64,000 bases of DNA from Paramicrobacterium humi (GTDB taxonomy: Bacteria > Actinomycetota > Actinomycetes > Actinomycetales > Microbacteriaceae): the NCBI RefSeq assembly GCF_900105715.1, contig NZ_FNRY01000001.1, positions 2,108,001-2,172,000 of the forward strand. The letters are read 5' to 3'. The notes below the pieces were generated by a model, which did not search any database, was not told the DNA's origin, and was given only the letters and a program-made list of their open reading frames with translations. The position numbers were made by a program, and so were the translations under genes. Shown here piece after piece: positions 17,842 through 26,902 of this stretch; the stretch's first letter is position 1; every line of letters begins with the position of its first letter.

Positions 17842-19479
17842 ATGAGCCCGCAGTACCCACGGACGCACCGTTTCGGCGTGCGGCGTTCGGTGTTTCTGAC
17901 GCAGCTCGTCATGGCCGTGTGCGTCCTCACGCTCGTCGTCATCCTCCTCATCGTCGACATCGATGTCGTCTCCGAGATCTCCTTCTTCCTCGGCGTCACG
18001 CTCGTCTTCGCGCTCACGGCGCTCGCGGCGACCATCGACTGGGAGCGCGTGCCGTCGTGGACGATCGGGGTCATCCCCGTTCTCGACATCATCGCCGTGA
18101 CGCTCATGCGGCTGAACCAGCCCACGATCACGGTCGCGCTCTTCTACGCGTTCCCCGTGATCTGGCTCGCCTCGTACTTCCGCCGGTGGGGAGCCGTGCT
18201 CGGCCCGTCCCTTGCAAGCGTGCTCTACATCGTCCTGATCGTCTCCGAGACGTCGAAGTTCTCCGCCGTCGACCTGCCGCGCACTCTCGTGCTGCCGATC
18301 ACGTTCGCGTTCGTCGCGACGGCGATCTACCAGTCGCGCACGCGCGCGCAGGCGCAGCGCGTCATCCTCGACCGGCAGTCAGGACTTCTCGAGGCCGCCC
18401 TCGAGCGCTCCCGGCGCGGCGAGAAGCTCCTCGACGAGGTCCTCAACGCCGTGCGGTTCGGCGTCGTGCGCATGGACGAGAACGGCCGCGCCGTGTTCAC
18501 GAACGACGCGCACCGGCTGTGGATGCGCTCGCACGACCAGCCGGAGTGGCGCCTCGGCGCCGAGCACCTCTACGCGGCGGACGGCCGCACGCTCATCCCC
18601 GAGGAGGAGCGGCCGTTCGCACGCGCCGCTCGCGGGGAGTCCTTCCGCGACGTCGTCGTGTGGATGGGAGACCCGGATGCCGAGGAGCGCCTCGCGTTCG
18701 CGATTACGGGCCACCGCCTCGACGGCGCCGACGGGGACGTCTCGGGCTCCGTCGTCGTGTCCCGCGACATCACCACGGAGCTCCAGGCCGTCAAGGCGCG
18801 CGACGACCTCATGGCTTCCGTCACACACGAGCTCAAGAACCCGCTCACGTCGGTGACGGGATTCGTCGAGCTCGCAGTCGACGCTCCCGAGCTCTCCGAG
18901 ACCACGCGCCACCAGCTTGAGGTCGTGCTCAAGAGCAGCGACCGCATGCTCGGGCTCGTCACCGACCTGCTCGAGGCCTCGCGCGCCGCCGCGGTCGGCC
19001 TCAAGCTCACGAAGGCCGAGATGGATCTCGCGGACGTCGCTCGCGACGCCGTCGAGGCCGCCCGACCATCGGCGGGAAGCGTCGACGTGCGCTGCGATGT
19101 CGTTGAGCCCGCGCTCATGGTCGGCGACGCGTTCCGGCTGCGGCAGGTTCTCGACAACCTCGTCTCGAACGCCATCAAGTACAACAGGCCGCAGGGCTCC
19201 GTCGTCGTCCGCATCGCGGAGGACGGCGAGTGTCTCGAGCTGACGGTCACCGACACAGGCCAGGGACTCACAGCCGACGAGGTGGACGCCGTGTTCGCTC
19301 GCTACTACCGGGCGCCTTCCGCCGGCAGCGTGGGCGGAACCGGGCTCGGCCTCAACATCAGCCGCGACATCGTGCGGCAGCACGACGGCGACATCACCGT
19401 GACGAGCGAGCCCGGCCTGGGATCCACGTTCACCGTGCGGCTTCCGCGCGCGATGGCCCAACTGGAGGAACAGCGATGA
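17842..19479 (+). CDS. membrane sensor histidine kinase with PAS-like domain
   Basis: Histidine kinase of 545 aa: about six membrane helices (residues 15-165), a coiled linker, a PAS-like domain (about 198-310), HisKA with phospho-acceptor H329 in SVTHELKNPLTSV, and a HATPase domain with N box NLVSNAIKYN, DTGQGL and GGTGLGLNI. The ATG at 17842 lies six bases after TACGCT with no ribosome site, so it is probably leaderless. The stop overlaps the start of the GGDEF gene. Likely partners are the two flanking OmpR-type regulators; which one it prefers cannot be told. Confidence 0.9.
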   Translation: MSPQYPRTHRFGVRRSVFLTQLVMAVCVLTLVVILLIVDIDVVSEISFFLGVTLVFALTALAATIDWERVPSWTIGVIPVLDIIAVTLMRLNQPTITVALFYAFPVIWLASYFRRWGAVLGPSLASVLYIVLIVSETSKFSAVDLPRTLVLPITFAFVATAIYQSRTRAQAQRVILDRQSGLLEAALERSRRGEKLLDEVLNAVRFGVVRMDENGRAVFTNDAHRLWMRSHDQPEWRLGAEHLYAADGRTLIPEEERPFARAARGESFRDVVVWMGDPDAEERLAFAITGHRLDGADGDVSGSVVVSRDITTELQAVKARDDLMASVTHELKNPLTSVTGFVELAVDAPELSETTRHQLEVVLKSSDRMLGLVTDLLEASRAAAVGLKLTKAEMDLADVARDAVEAARPSAGSVDVRCDVVEPALMVGDAFRLRQVLDNLVSNAIKYNRPQGSVVVRIAEDGECLELTVTDTGQGLTADEVDAVFARYYRAPSAGSVGGTGLGLNISRDIVRQHDGDITVTSEPGLGSTFTVRLPRAMAQLEEQR

Positions 19480-20633
19480 TCGACACCACGACCGTTCTCG
19501 TCATGAGCGGGCTGCTCACGATCGTCTGCACGGTCATCTTCGTCATGAACACGGTGTTCGGCCGGCTCGACGGCGTGGGCATGTACTGGAGCGCCGCTCT
19601 CACCTTCGGCATCGTCTCGTCGCTCGCCTTCGCCGTCTACGGCGCCAGCGACGACATCTGGTGGGCGAACGCCGTCGGCAACCCGACGATCGTCGCCGCG
19701 ATGGGCTGCATCTGGCTCGGCATCCGAACCTTCAACGGACGGCGCAGCCTGGTCTGGGCCGTCTACGCGGTCGCCGCCATCGTCTTCGTCGCGACGCTCG
19801 TCGACGCGCCCGCCGACAACGAGTGGGCCGGCGCGCCCGTGTCCTGGATCGGCATCGCCGGCTTCACGCTGCTCGCCGCGGCCGAGTGCTTCACGCGGCG
19901 CTTGCGCCACCGCATCAACGGCTACGTCCTCCTCGCCGCGACGGGAATCGAGGCGCTGTTCTACATCGTGCGCCTGATCGTCTTCTACACGGTCGGCGCC
20001 GACTCCGAGCTCTTCCTCGTCTGGTTCGGCACCGCTGCGACGACGGGGCTCACGATGCTCCTCGTCGTCGCCGGCACCCTCGCGATCTCGATGCTGCGTA
20101 TCGAACGCGCGAACGAGATGCTCGAATCCGGCGCGTACGGCGAGATCGGCTTCTCGATCGAGGGCCTGCTCGACTGGTCCCACTTTCTGCGCGGAGGCGC
20201 TGATCGCATGAAGCGCGCGGGGGCGCACGGCATGAGCAGCGGCCTCGTGCTCGTCTCGATCGACAGCCTGTCCGAGATCAACACGGCGTTCGGCCGCGAG
20301 GTCGGCGACCGCGCCGTGAAGCTGCTCGCGAGCGTGCTGCGCGACACGATGCCGCCCACGTCGATCATCGCCCGCGAGACGGGCGGCAAGTTCGGCGTCG
20401 TGACGACGATGGTCGATCCGCTCGAGGCGGAGGCGACGCTCGCGGGCCTGCAGAACGCCCTCGTCGAGCGCGCCGTCGACGCCGACGGCGGGCTGCGGCT
20501 CACGATCAGCGTCGGCGTCGCGACGACGTGGGTGGAGGCGCCGGACTGGGACGAGATGTACGCCATCGCGTCAGCCAGGCGGGCCGAGGCCGTCGCGAAC
20601 GGCGGCAACCTCGTCGTCGACGGCAGAGTCTAA
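19476..20633 (+). CDS. membrane protein with degenerate GGDEF domain
   Basis: Protein of 385 aa with about seven membrane helices (1-205) followed by a GGDEF-like domain. The fold is recognisable (LVSIDSLSEINTAFGREVGDRAVKLLA, and later TISVGVAT), but the signature is ETGGKFGVV (303-307), with GGKFG instead of GGDEF, so diguanylate cyclase activity is unlikely. The ATG lies after GGAGG and overlaps the kinase stop codon, so both proteins are coexpressed. It could be a c-di-GMP/GTP-binding effector or a scaffold; that is inference. Confidence 0.8.
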   Translation: MIDTTTVLVMSGLLTIVCTVIFVMNTVFGRLDGVGMYWSAALTFGIVSSLAFAVYGASDDIWWANAVGNPTIVAAMGCIWLGIRTFNGRRSLVWAVYAVAAIVFVATLVDAPADNEWAGAPVSWIGIAGFTLLAAAECFTRRLRHRINGYVLLAATGIEALFYIVRLIVFYTVGADSELFLVWFGTAATTGLTMLLVVAGTLAISMLRIERANEMLESGAYGEIGFSIEGLLDWSHFLRGGADRMKRAGAHGMSSGLVLVSIDSLSEINTAFGREVGDRAVKLLASVLRDTMPPTSIIARETGGKFGVVTTMVDPLEAEATLAGLQNALVERAVDADGGLRLTISVGVATTWVEAPDWDEMYAIASARRAEAVANGGNLVVDGRV

Positions 20634-20834
20634 GTACCTCGGTGCTGGGGATCGGGTCGCGGCGAATACTGCAACGAGCCCGCGGCGACTGTTCTGCGCG
20701 AATCTTGCGCATTTCCGGCGCTCTCCCGACGGGATGCTTGAGGTCGATGCGTCATGCTGGAGCGCAACCGATCCCGGCGGATCCCCCTTAGGGAATCGGT
20801 AGCCACCAGAGGAAGGAACGCGGATCCCTCGACA

Positions 20835-21278
20835 ATGATCCCTCAGGCCCTGCGAACCGGCTCTGCGACGGACAGCGTTGCCCCGAAGAACGCCGTCGTC
20901 CACGCTCGCGCGAGCGCACTCCCTAACGCTCGCGCGACCGTGGGGTGCATCCTCACGGTGTCGGACGCCGAGGCCACGATCGCGAGCATCCTCGAAACCA
21001 TCACGACCCAGTTCCGGGTTCCCGACGTCATCCACGTGATCGTCACGGGCTCCACCGACGGGACGGCGCGCATCGCCGAAGCGTTCGCGGGAAGCCACAT
21101 CTCCGGCGGCGGCCGCTACGAGCTGTTCGTGCACGAGCTCGCCGCCGACGACGCGGTCGATCCCGTCGAGTACGGGCGGATGCTGGTGGAGGCGTGCGAG
21201 GTCGTCGCCGAGATCCACGACAACCGACTGGCGCCGCTCGCGCCAGAAGGGGCCTACCGCGCGGCGGTGAGCCGGTAG
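20835..21278 (+). pseudogene. truncated GT2-like glycosyltransferase remnant
   Basis: ORF of 147 aa whose residues about 37-85 look like the nucleotide-binding start of a GT2 enzyme (VGCILTVSDAEATIASILE then VIVTGSTDGTARIAEAF). No DxD acceptor half or membrane region follows; after about 110 residues the frame runs on and its last 25 bases lie antisense inside the response regulator gene at 21254. This suggests a gene truncated by rearrangement. No clear ribosome site precedes the ATG; another in-frame ATG lies at 20754. The 200 bp between the GGDEF gene and here hold no recognised element. Confidence 0.5.
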
Positions 21279-22063
21279 CCGACGCCGCGCACGGTCTCGA
21301 TGAAGCGCGGCTCGCTCGTGGAGTCGCCGAGCTTGCGGCGCAGGTTGCCCAGGTGCACTTCGACGCTGCGGCGATCGGCGTCGCTCACGTACTCCGTCGT
21401 GATGTAGCCGTCGCCGCGCAGCACGAGCGCGAGATCGGCCTTGCTGCGCACACGGCGCCCCGACTCCATGAGCGCGGCGAGCAGGTCGAACTCCGACCGG
21501 GTGAGGTCGATGTCGGCGCCGTCGATGGCGCTCGTGCGCATGTCCGCATCGACGCTGAGCCCGTTGTGCTGGTAGCTGCGGGTCGCGACGTGGGTCTGTT
21601 GCGGGACGGGCGCCGTGGCGACGGCGACGAGCGCGCCTTCGGAGGCGGGTGCTCCCGCGGGAACGAGAGCGGGCTCGGTGATCGTGCGCGGCCGGCGCAG
21701 CAGCGCCTCGATGCGGGCGCGCAGCACGCGGGGCCGGAACGGCTTCGTGATGTAGTCGTCGGCGCCCGCGCCGAGGCCCTGCACCGTGTCGATCTCGTCA
21801 TCGTGCGCCGTGAGCATGACGATGTAGGTCGAGCTGAACTCCCGGATCATGCGCGCGGCGGCGAAGCCGTCGATGCCCGGCAGCCCGACGTCGAGCGTCG
21901 TGACGACGGGGGAGTGCTCGCGGACGGCCTCCACGCCTTCCGCCCCCGTCGTCGCGATGACGGTCGTGAATCCGGCCTGGGTCAGGATCGCGTCGAGCAG
22001 CGCGCTGATGTCGTCGTCGTCCTCGATGATGACGGCGACGTTCGCCGCCGAGCGCTCGGTCAT
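21254..22063 (-). CDS. OmpR-type response regulator 2
   Basis: Response regulator of 269 aa with receiver domain (EDDDD at 14-18, D58 in TTLDVGLPGIDG, KPF motif), an Ala/Pro-rich linker of about 40 residues and a winged-helix output domain ending RGVGYRLTAAR. AGAGGGG precedes the ATG at 22063. It is clearly paralogous to the regulator at 13100, and its last 25 bases overlap the 3' end of the truncated GT2 frame. It closes the SipW/TCS locus on the right side. Confidence 0.88.
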   Translation of the reverse strand: MTERSAANVAVIIEDDDDISALLDAILTQAGFTTVIATTGAEGVEAVREHSPVVTTLDVGLPGIDGFAAARMIREFSSTYIVMLTAHDDEIDTVQGLGAGADDYITKPFRPRVLRARIEALLRRPRTITEPALVPAGAPASEGALVAVATAPVPQQTHVATRSYQHNGLSVDADMRTSAIDGADIDLTRSEFDLLAALMESGRRVRSKADLALVLRGDGYITTEYVSDADRRSVEVHLGNLRRKLGDSTSEPRFIETVRGVGYRLTAAR

Positions 22064-22225
22064 TCGATCCCCTCTGAACCAAGTGGATTTCAGGGTATCG
22101 GGCGGAATCCTCAGAGCACTATGGTTACCCCCGCACATTGGGGGTGAGTGGGACGTCTCGCGCGTGCGTTCCGCCAAGCGGCGGCCGTCCCGAAGCGGCC
22201 TCCGACCGGCCATAGACTAGAGGCC

Positions 22226-23707
22226 ATGACGTCTTCTGAGCCGGTGGATGTCGCCCTCATCGGGGGCGGCATCATGAGCGCAACCCTCGCCTCTCTCATC
22301 TCGCAACTCGAACCCAGCTGGAAGATCCGCATCTTCGAGCGCCTCGGCGAGGTCGCGCAGGAGTCGTCGAATCCGTGGAACAACGCCGGCACCGGCCACT
22401 CCGCGCTGTGCGAGCTCAACTACATGCCGAAGTCGAAAGACGGCTCGCTCGACGCGACGAAGGCCGTCAGCATCAACGAGCAGTTCCAGGTGAGCCGCCA
22501 GTACTGGAGCTACCTCATCGAGAAGGGGCTGCTCGACGAGCCCAGCACCTTCATCAACGGCACTCCGCACATGACGTTCGTGCGCGGCGAAGACAACGTG
22601 CAGTACCTCAAGAACCGCACCGAGCTGCTGAAGAAGCAGCCGCTGTTCGAGGGCATCGAGTTCAGCGACGACCCGAAGAAGATCAACGAGTGGGCGCCGC
22701 TGCTCATGCAGAAGCGCCGCAAGAAGGATCTGCCGTTCGCGGCCACCTACCAGGCAGCGGGAACCGACGTCGACTTCGGCTCGCTCACCCGCCAGCTCTT
22801 CGACGCCGCCACCAAGAGCGGCGCGACCCTCGGCCTTAACGAAGAGGTGCGCGACCTCAAACAGCTCGCCGACGGCACGTGGCTCATCCGCTACCGCGAG
22901 AAGGTCGGCCAGACCCCCGGGCAGCTGCGCGCCCGCTTCGTCTTCGTCGGCGCGGGCGGCTGGGCGCTCAAGCTGCTGCAGAAGTCCGGCATCCCCGAGA
23001 TCAAGGGCTACGGCGTCTTCCCCATCTCGGGCCAGTTCCTGCGCACCGACAACCCCAAGGTCGTCGCGCAGCACCAGGCGAAGGTCTACAGCCAGGCCGC
23101 GGTCGGCGCCCCGCCCATGTCGGTGCCGCACCTCGACACGCGCGTTGTCGACGGGCAGGCGAGCCTGCTGTTCGGCCCCTACGCCGGATTCAGCCCCAAG
23201 TTCCTCAAGAAGGGGCACTGGTGGGACATCATCACCCAGGTGCGCCCGTCGAACCTGATCCACATGCTCGCCGTGGCGAAGGACAATCCCGACCTCATCC
23301 TGTACCTGCTGCGCGAGCTCATGGCGAGCAAGCACAAGAAGTTCGAGTCGCTGCGGGAGTTCATGCCCACCGCGAACCCGAAGGACTGGTACCTCATCAC
23401 CGCCGGCCAGCGGGCGCAGGTGATGAAGAAGGATGCAAAGAAGGGCGGCGTTCTGCAGTTCGGCACCGAGGTCATCTCGAGCGAGGACGGCTCGATCTCG
23501 GGGCTGCTCGGCGCCTCGCCGGGCGCGTCGACGGCGGTGCCGATCATGCTGAACATCCTGAAGCGCTGCTTCCCCGCCAAGCAGGGGGAGTGGGAGCCCA
23601 AGCTCAAGCAGATGATCCCGACCTACGGCGAGACGCTCAACGACAAGCCCGAGCTCGCGGACGACGTGCTGGACGAGACGGCGGAGGCCCTGAGCATCCA
23701 CCGGTAG
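22226..23707 (+). CDS. mqo: malate:quinone oxidoreductase
   Basis: FAD-dependent membrane-associated enzyme of 493 aa that oxidises malate to oxaloacetate and passes electrons to quinone, a TCA cycle step. FAD-binding motif ALIGGGIMSATLASLI at the N-terminus, then ESSNPWNNAGTGHSALCELNY, a highly conserved MQO signature. TAGACT lies seven bases before the ATG at 22226, so the mRNA is probably leaderless. Length and sequence are typical. Confidence 0.95.
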   Translation: MTSSEPVDVALIGGGIMSATLASLISQLEPSWKIRIFERLGEVAQESSNPWNNAGTGHSALCELNYMPKSKDGSLDATKAVSINEQFQVSRQYWSYLIEKGLLDEPSTFINGTPHMTFVRGEDNVQYLKNRTELLKKQPLFEGIEFSDDPKKINEWAPLLMQKRRKKDLPFAATYQAAGTDVDFGSLTRQLFDAATKSGATLGLNEEVRDLKQLADGTWLIRYREKVGQTPGQLRARFVFVGAGGWALKLLQKSGIPEIKGYGVFPISGQFLRTDNPKVVAQHQAKVYSQAAVGAPPMSVPHLDTRVVDGQASLLFGPYAGFSPKFLKKGHWWDIITQVRPSNLIHMLAVAKDNPDLILYLLRELMASKHKKFESLREFMPTANPKDWYLITAGQRAQVMKKDAKKGGVLQFGTEVISSEDGSISGLLGASPGASTAVPIMLNILKRCFPAKQGEWEPKLKQMIPTYGETLNDKPELADDVLDETAEALSIHR

Positions 23708-23728
23708 GTGTGGGACGGATGCCGCGCG

Positions 23729-23889
23729 TCAGCGCTCGACGGGAACGAGCGTGACGTCTCGCAGCTGCCCCTCGTCGATGACGGCGGTCATGAACGTGCA
23801 CACGGGCTGACGGCGCCGATCCGTCGGTGATCCCGGATTGAGTAGTCGGATGCCGCCCGGCGTCGTCGTGTCCCACGGAATGTGACTAT
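23729..23889 (-). pseudogene. orphan 3' end of the yfcE-like phosphoesterase gene (island scar)
   Basis: This segment encodes HSHIPWDTTTPGGIRLLNPG and onwards to VTLVPVER and a stop, the last 53 residues of the phosphoesterase at 33197-33700. The nucleotide match is close but not perfect, including one block of about 56 identical bases. Upstream of position 23889 the similarity ends. The best reading is that the fructan island entered the 3' end of this gene and left the old tail here, next to mqo. Confidence 0.75.
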
Positions 23890-23967
23890 GCCGAGCACCG
23901 CCATAAGCGCGCCTTTGATGGCCAAACTCTGTGGGCTTGCTCTGGAGGCGGTCAAGTAACGTTTTGA

Positions 23968-24021
23968 TTAACCGTTTGACCACGTCGCTTTCGGCTGTTA
24001 CTGTCGTGCTCAACCGATTAA
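23968..24021 (+). promoter_or_regulatory. island promoter with two LacI-type operators
   Basis: TTGACC (23976-23981), 17 bases, TACTGT (23999-24004): a good vegetative promoter. TTAACCGTTTGA (23968-23979) overlaps the -35 box and TCAACCGATTAA (24010-24021) covers the start site; each matches the LacI-type palindrome TTAACCGGTTAA in 9-10 of 12 positions. A LacI dimer at both sites would block transcription. The regulator is likely the LacI protein at 28756. Confidence 0.72.
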
Positions 24022-24038
24022 CCAAAGCGAAGGTGACG

Positions 24039-25511
24039 ATGATTCAGCGAGGGTTCTACAAGCCGCAGGGCGCATGGGTCGGGGACGTTGTGCCCTGGCA
24101 AGAGGAGGGTGTCTTCCACCTCTTCTACCTGCACGAGACCCGTCACGAACCGAAAGACGGCATGCCGTGGCACCGCGTCGTCACCACGGACCTTGTTAAC
24201 TTCGACGAGCTCGGTGAAGCTATCCCCTCGGCGGGGCCTGATGCTCCGGACTTCAACATCTACACGGGCAGCGTCGTACGAGACGCAGCGGGAACACACC
24301 ACGCCTTCTACACGGGGCAGAACCCCGACCGCACGGGCGCGGACGGACGGCCGCTGCAGCTCATTCTCCATGCCACGAGCAGCGATGGTATGCGCACGTG
24401 GGAACGCCATCCCTCAGAGACGTTCGGTGCAACGGCCGGCTACGAGACCGGCGACTGGCGCGATCCATTCGTCTTCCGCGACGATGAGGCCGGTCTCTGG
24501 CGGATGCTCATCACCGCTCGTCACACCAGCGGCCCCGAGCGTCGACGCGGCGTTATCGCGCAGTGCGTGTCGACAGATTTGACGACGTGGGAGCCGGCTG
24601 AGCCGTTTTGGGACCCCCGACGCTACATCGCCCAGGAATGCCCCGAGGTATTCGAATGGAACGGCTGGTGGTACCTCGTTTATTCGGAGTTCAGCGACGC
24701 CTTCACCACCCGTTACCGGATGTCGCGCAGTCTCCACGGTCCGTGGATCAGGCCGGAGCACGACACCCTCGACGGTCGTGCCTACTACGCGGCCAAGTCG
24801 GCCGCCCGGGACGGACGCCGTTTCTTCTTCGGCTGGATCGCCTCGCGCGAGGACTCTACTGATGACGGCGCCTGGCAGTGGGCAGGAACCATGTCAGTGC
24901 TCGAGGCCACCCAGCGCGCCGACGGCACACTCGCGTTCCACCCGACCGCCGAGCTGCGCGAGAGCTTTGACACTACGGCGACGGCGCTCCCTGCCGACAC
25001 TGTTCTGAGCGCTCCAGACGGATACGCGGACATCGTGACAACGACGGATGCCGCCGACGAGGTCCGACTCGTGGCCCGATTCGATGTGGCTGAGCGGACG
25101 GCCGAGTGCGGCGTGCTCTTCCGGGCGAGCTCAGACGGCGAGACGGGGTACGCCATCCGGCTCGAGCCCGGTCGCGGGCGCCTCCTGTTCGATCGCTGGC
25201 CTCGCCGGGTAACGGGCACCGAGCAGTGGCAGATCTCCGGCGACGTGCCGTTCGCCGTCGAACTCGAGCGTCCGTGCACCATCACGCCAGGCGAGCACGT
25301 GCTCGAGGTCATCCTCTCGGGCCAGCTCGTCATCGCGACCCTCGACGATGCCACAGTCTTGAGCACCCGCGTCTACGACCACACGACGGGTCGCCTCGGC
25401 GCCTTCGTCGGTGATGGATCCGTCACGATCCGGGAGTTCATCGCCCATACCCGCGCCAAGCGCACCGACCCGATGACGCCGCAGGACGACGTCCTCGCTA
25501 TTGCTTACTGA
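24039..25511 (+). CDS. GH32-family beta-fructosidase 1
   Basis: Glycoside hydrolase of 490 aa, GH32/GH68-like five-bladed propeller with a C-terminal beta-sandwich. The expected nucleophile is Asp16 in WVGDVVPW, a variant of the usual WMNDPNG block; the RDP motif is at 141-143 and the acid/base Glu at 200 in QECPEVF. No signal peptide, so it acts inside the cell on imported fructosides. ATG preceded by GAAGG. It is the first gene after the LacI-controlled promoter. The N-terminal variant sets it apart from the second GH32 gene, so the substrates may differ. Confidence 0.8.
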   Translation: MIQRGFYKPQGAWVGDVVPWQEEGVFHLFYLHETRHEPKDGMPWHRVVTTDLVNFDELGEAIPSAGPDAPDFNIYTGSVVRDAAGTHHAFYTGQNPDRTGADGRPLQLILHATSSDGMRTWERHPSETFGATAGYETGDWRDPFVFRDDEAGLWRMLITARHTSGPERRRGVIAQCVSTDLTTWEPAEPFWDPRRYIAQECPEVFEWNGWWYLVYSEFSDAFTTRYRMSRSLHGPWIRPEHDTLDGRAYYAAKSAARDGRRFFFGWIASREDSTDDGAWQWAGTMSVLEATQRADGTLAFHPTAELRESFDTTATALPADTVLSAPDGYADIVTTTDAADEVRLVARFDVAERTAECGVLFRASSDGETGYAIRLEPGRGRLLFDRWPRRVTGTEQWQISGDVPFAVELERPCTITPGEHVLEVILSGQLVIATLDDATVLSTRVYDHTTGRLGAFVGDGSVTIREFIAHTRAKRTDPMTPQDDVLAIAY

Positions 25512-25564
25512 CCGCAATACACCGAAATCCACCCACCCCCAACACATCAACGGAGATTCTGACA

Positions 25565-26902
25565 ATGCCGAATAGGACAAAGCGAGGCGCGACCATCCTC
25601 GCCGCTCTCGCCGCCGCATCCCTCGCCCTGACAGCCTGCTCGGGCGCCGGCGCCACCGACCCGACGGCCGTCGATCCTAGCGGGGATATCGTCCCCCGCG
25701 AGATTTCCTGGCTGCTCTCGCGACCGGCTGACGGTGGCGTGATCCAGGCGATGAAGCAGATCGCGGACGAGTACGCCGAGGACCATCCAGGCTTCTCACT
25801 CAACCTCATCACCACGCCCGACCGCCCGTCGTATATTCAGAAGTACGAGACTCTCGCAGCGGCGAATAAGCTGCCTGAGCTGTTTGACACAGACGCCACA
25901 CCGTTTGCCCAAAAACTCGCGAAACAGGGGCGGATGATCGACGTCGGCGCGCTTCTCGACGATCTCGATCTCACTGACCAGTACCGCGAGGCGGCACTCA
26001 ACTACCAGCGATTCCCCGACGGCTCCCTCTACATGGTCCCCTTCGAATACTCGAGCGAGTACTTCTGGTACAACAAGGACCTGTTCTCACAAGCGGGAAT
26101 CGACATTCCCTCTTCCCTCGACGACTTCCCAGCGATGTGCGAATCGCTCCGCGCCAAGGGCATCACGCCGATCGCCCTCGACGGGCAGGACCAGTGGCCA
26201 CTGGAACGGTACATGGCGTACTACCCGTTCCGGAAAGCCGGCGCCGACTACGTTAGCGACCTCGCGAACGGTGAGGCGAAGTTCGCCGACGAGGCCGGAC
26301 AGGAAGCCGCGAAGTGGCTGTACGACCTGGGACAGGCCGGTTGCTTCCAGGAGGGTTTCTCATCTACGGGCTACGCCGACGCCCAAGCGCTCTTCACTTC
26401 CGGTAAGGCCGCCGTCTACAACATCGGCACATGGGAACTCTCGAACCTGGCGACAGATGCGCTCGACGAGGGCGTCCGGGACTCGGTCGACTTCTTCACG
26501 CTTCCGACGATCGAGGGATCAGTCACGGACGCCGACGAATTCGTGACGACTTCCGGCATTGGTATGGCGGTCAACGCCAAGACATACGACCCTCTCGTCC
26601 GTGACTTCTTAGGCTTCGCTCTCAAGCACTACCCTGAGATCTACGCGGCAAGCGGCGCGATGGCCCCGACCACATCCGTGAAGACTACGATTCCCGAGGG
26701 TGCGACTGACTTGTACTCGAAGGCGGTCGAGCAGGCCGACAACGTCGGCAAAAAGATCGCTGTGCCGTGGGACACGCAGCTCGACCCGGCGACGAATACT
26801 CGTCTCCAGCAGGAGTTGACGCTTCTCGTGCAGGGCAACGTCACCCCGGACGAGTTCGTCAAGACTATGGACTCGGCTCTGGCAGAGAATCTCGATGACT
26901 GA
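25565..26902 (+). CDS. sugar ABC transporter substrate-binding lipoprotein
   Basis: Solute-binding protein of 445 aa of the MalE/CUT1 class. Lipobox LTACSG near residue 25 anchors it to the membrane; the body shows the bilobed pattern with LPELFDTDATPFAQKLAKQG and ALFTSGKAAVYNIGTWE, the second being a typical CUT1 motif. GGAG lies nine bases before the ATG. It should bind fructo-oligosaccharides or sucrose, judging by the GH32 neighbours. The permease gene overlaps its end by eight bases. Confidence 0.92.
   Translation: MPNRTKRGATILAALAAASLALTACSGAGATDPTAVDPSGDIVPREISWLLSRPADGGVIQAMKQIADEYAEDHPGFSLNLITTPDRPSYIQKYETLAAANKLPELFDTDATPFAQKLAKQGRMIDVGALLDDLDLTDQYREAALNYQRFPDGSLYMVPFEYSSEYFWYNKDLFSQAGIDIPSSLDDFPAMCESLRAKGITPIALDGQDQWPLERYMAYYPFRKAGADYVSDLANGEAKFADEAGQEAAKWLYDLGQAGCFQEGFSSTGYADAQALFTSGKAAVYNIGTWELSNLATDALDEGVRDSVDFFTLPTIEGSVTDADEFVTTSGIGMAVNAKTYDPLVRDFLGFALKHYPEIYAASGAMAPTTSVKTTIPEGATDLYSKAVEQADNVGKKIAVPWDTQLDPATNTRLQQELTLLVQGNVTPDEFVKTMDSALAENLDD

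Noticed and set aside
24039-25511. Assignment of the first island hydrolase to GH43
   Set aside because: The ECP block, the beta-sandwich C-terminus and the pairing with a second GH32 and a fructokinase fit GH32 better.
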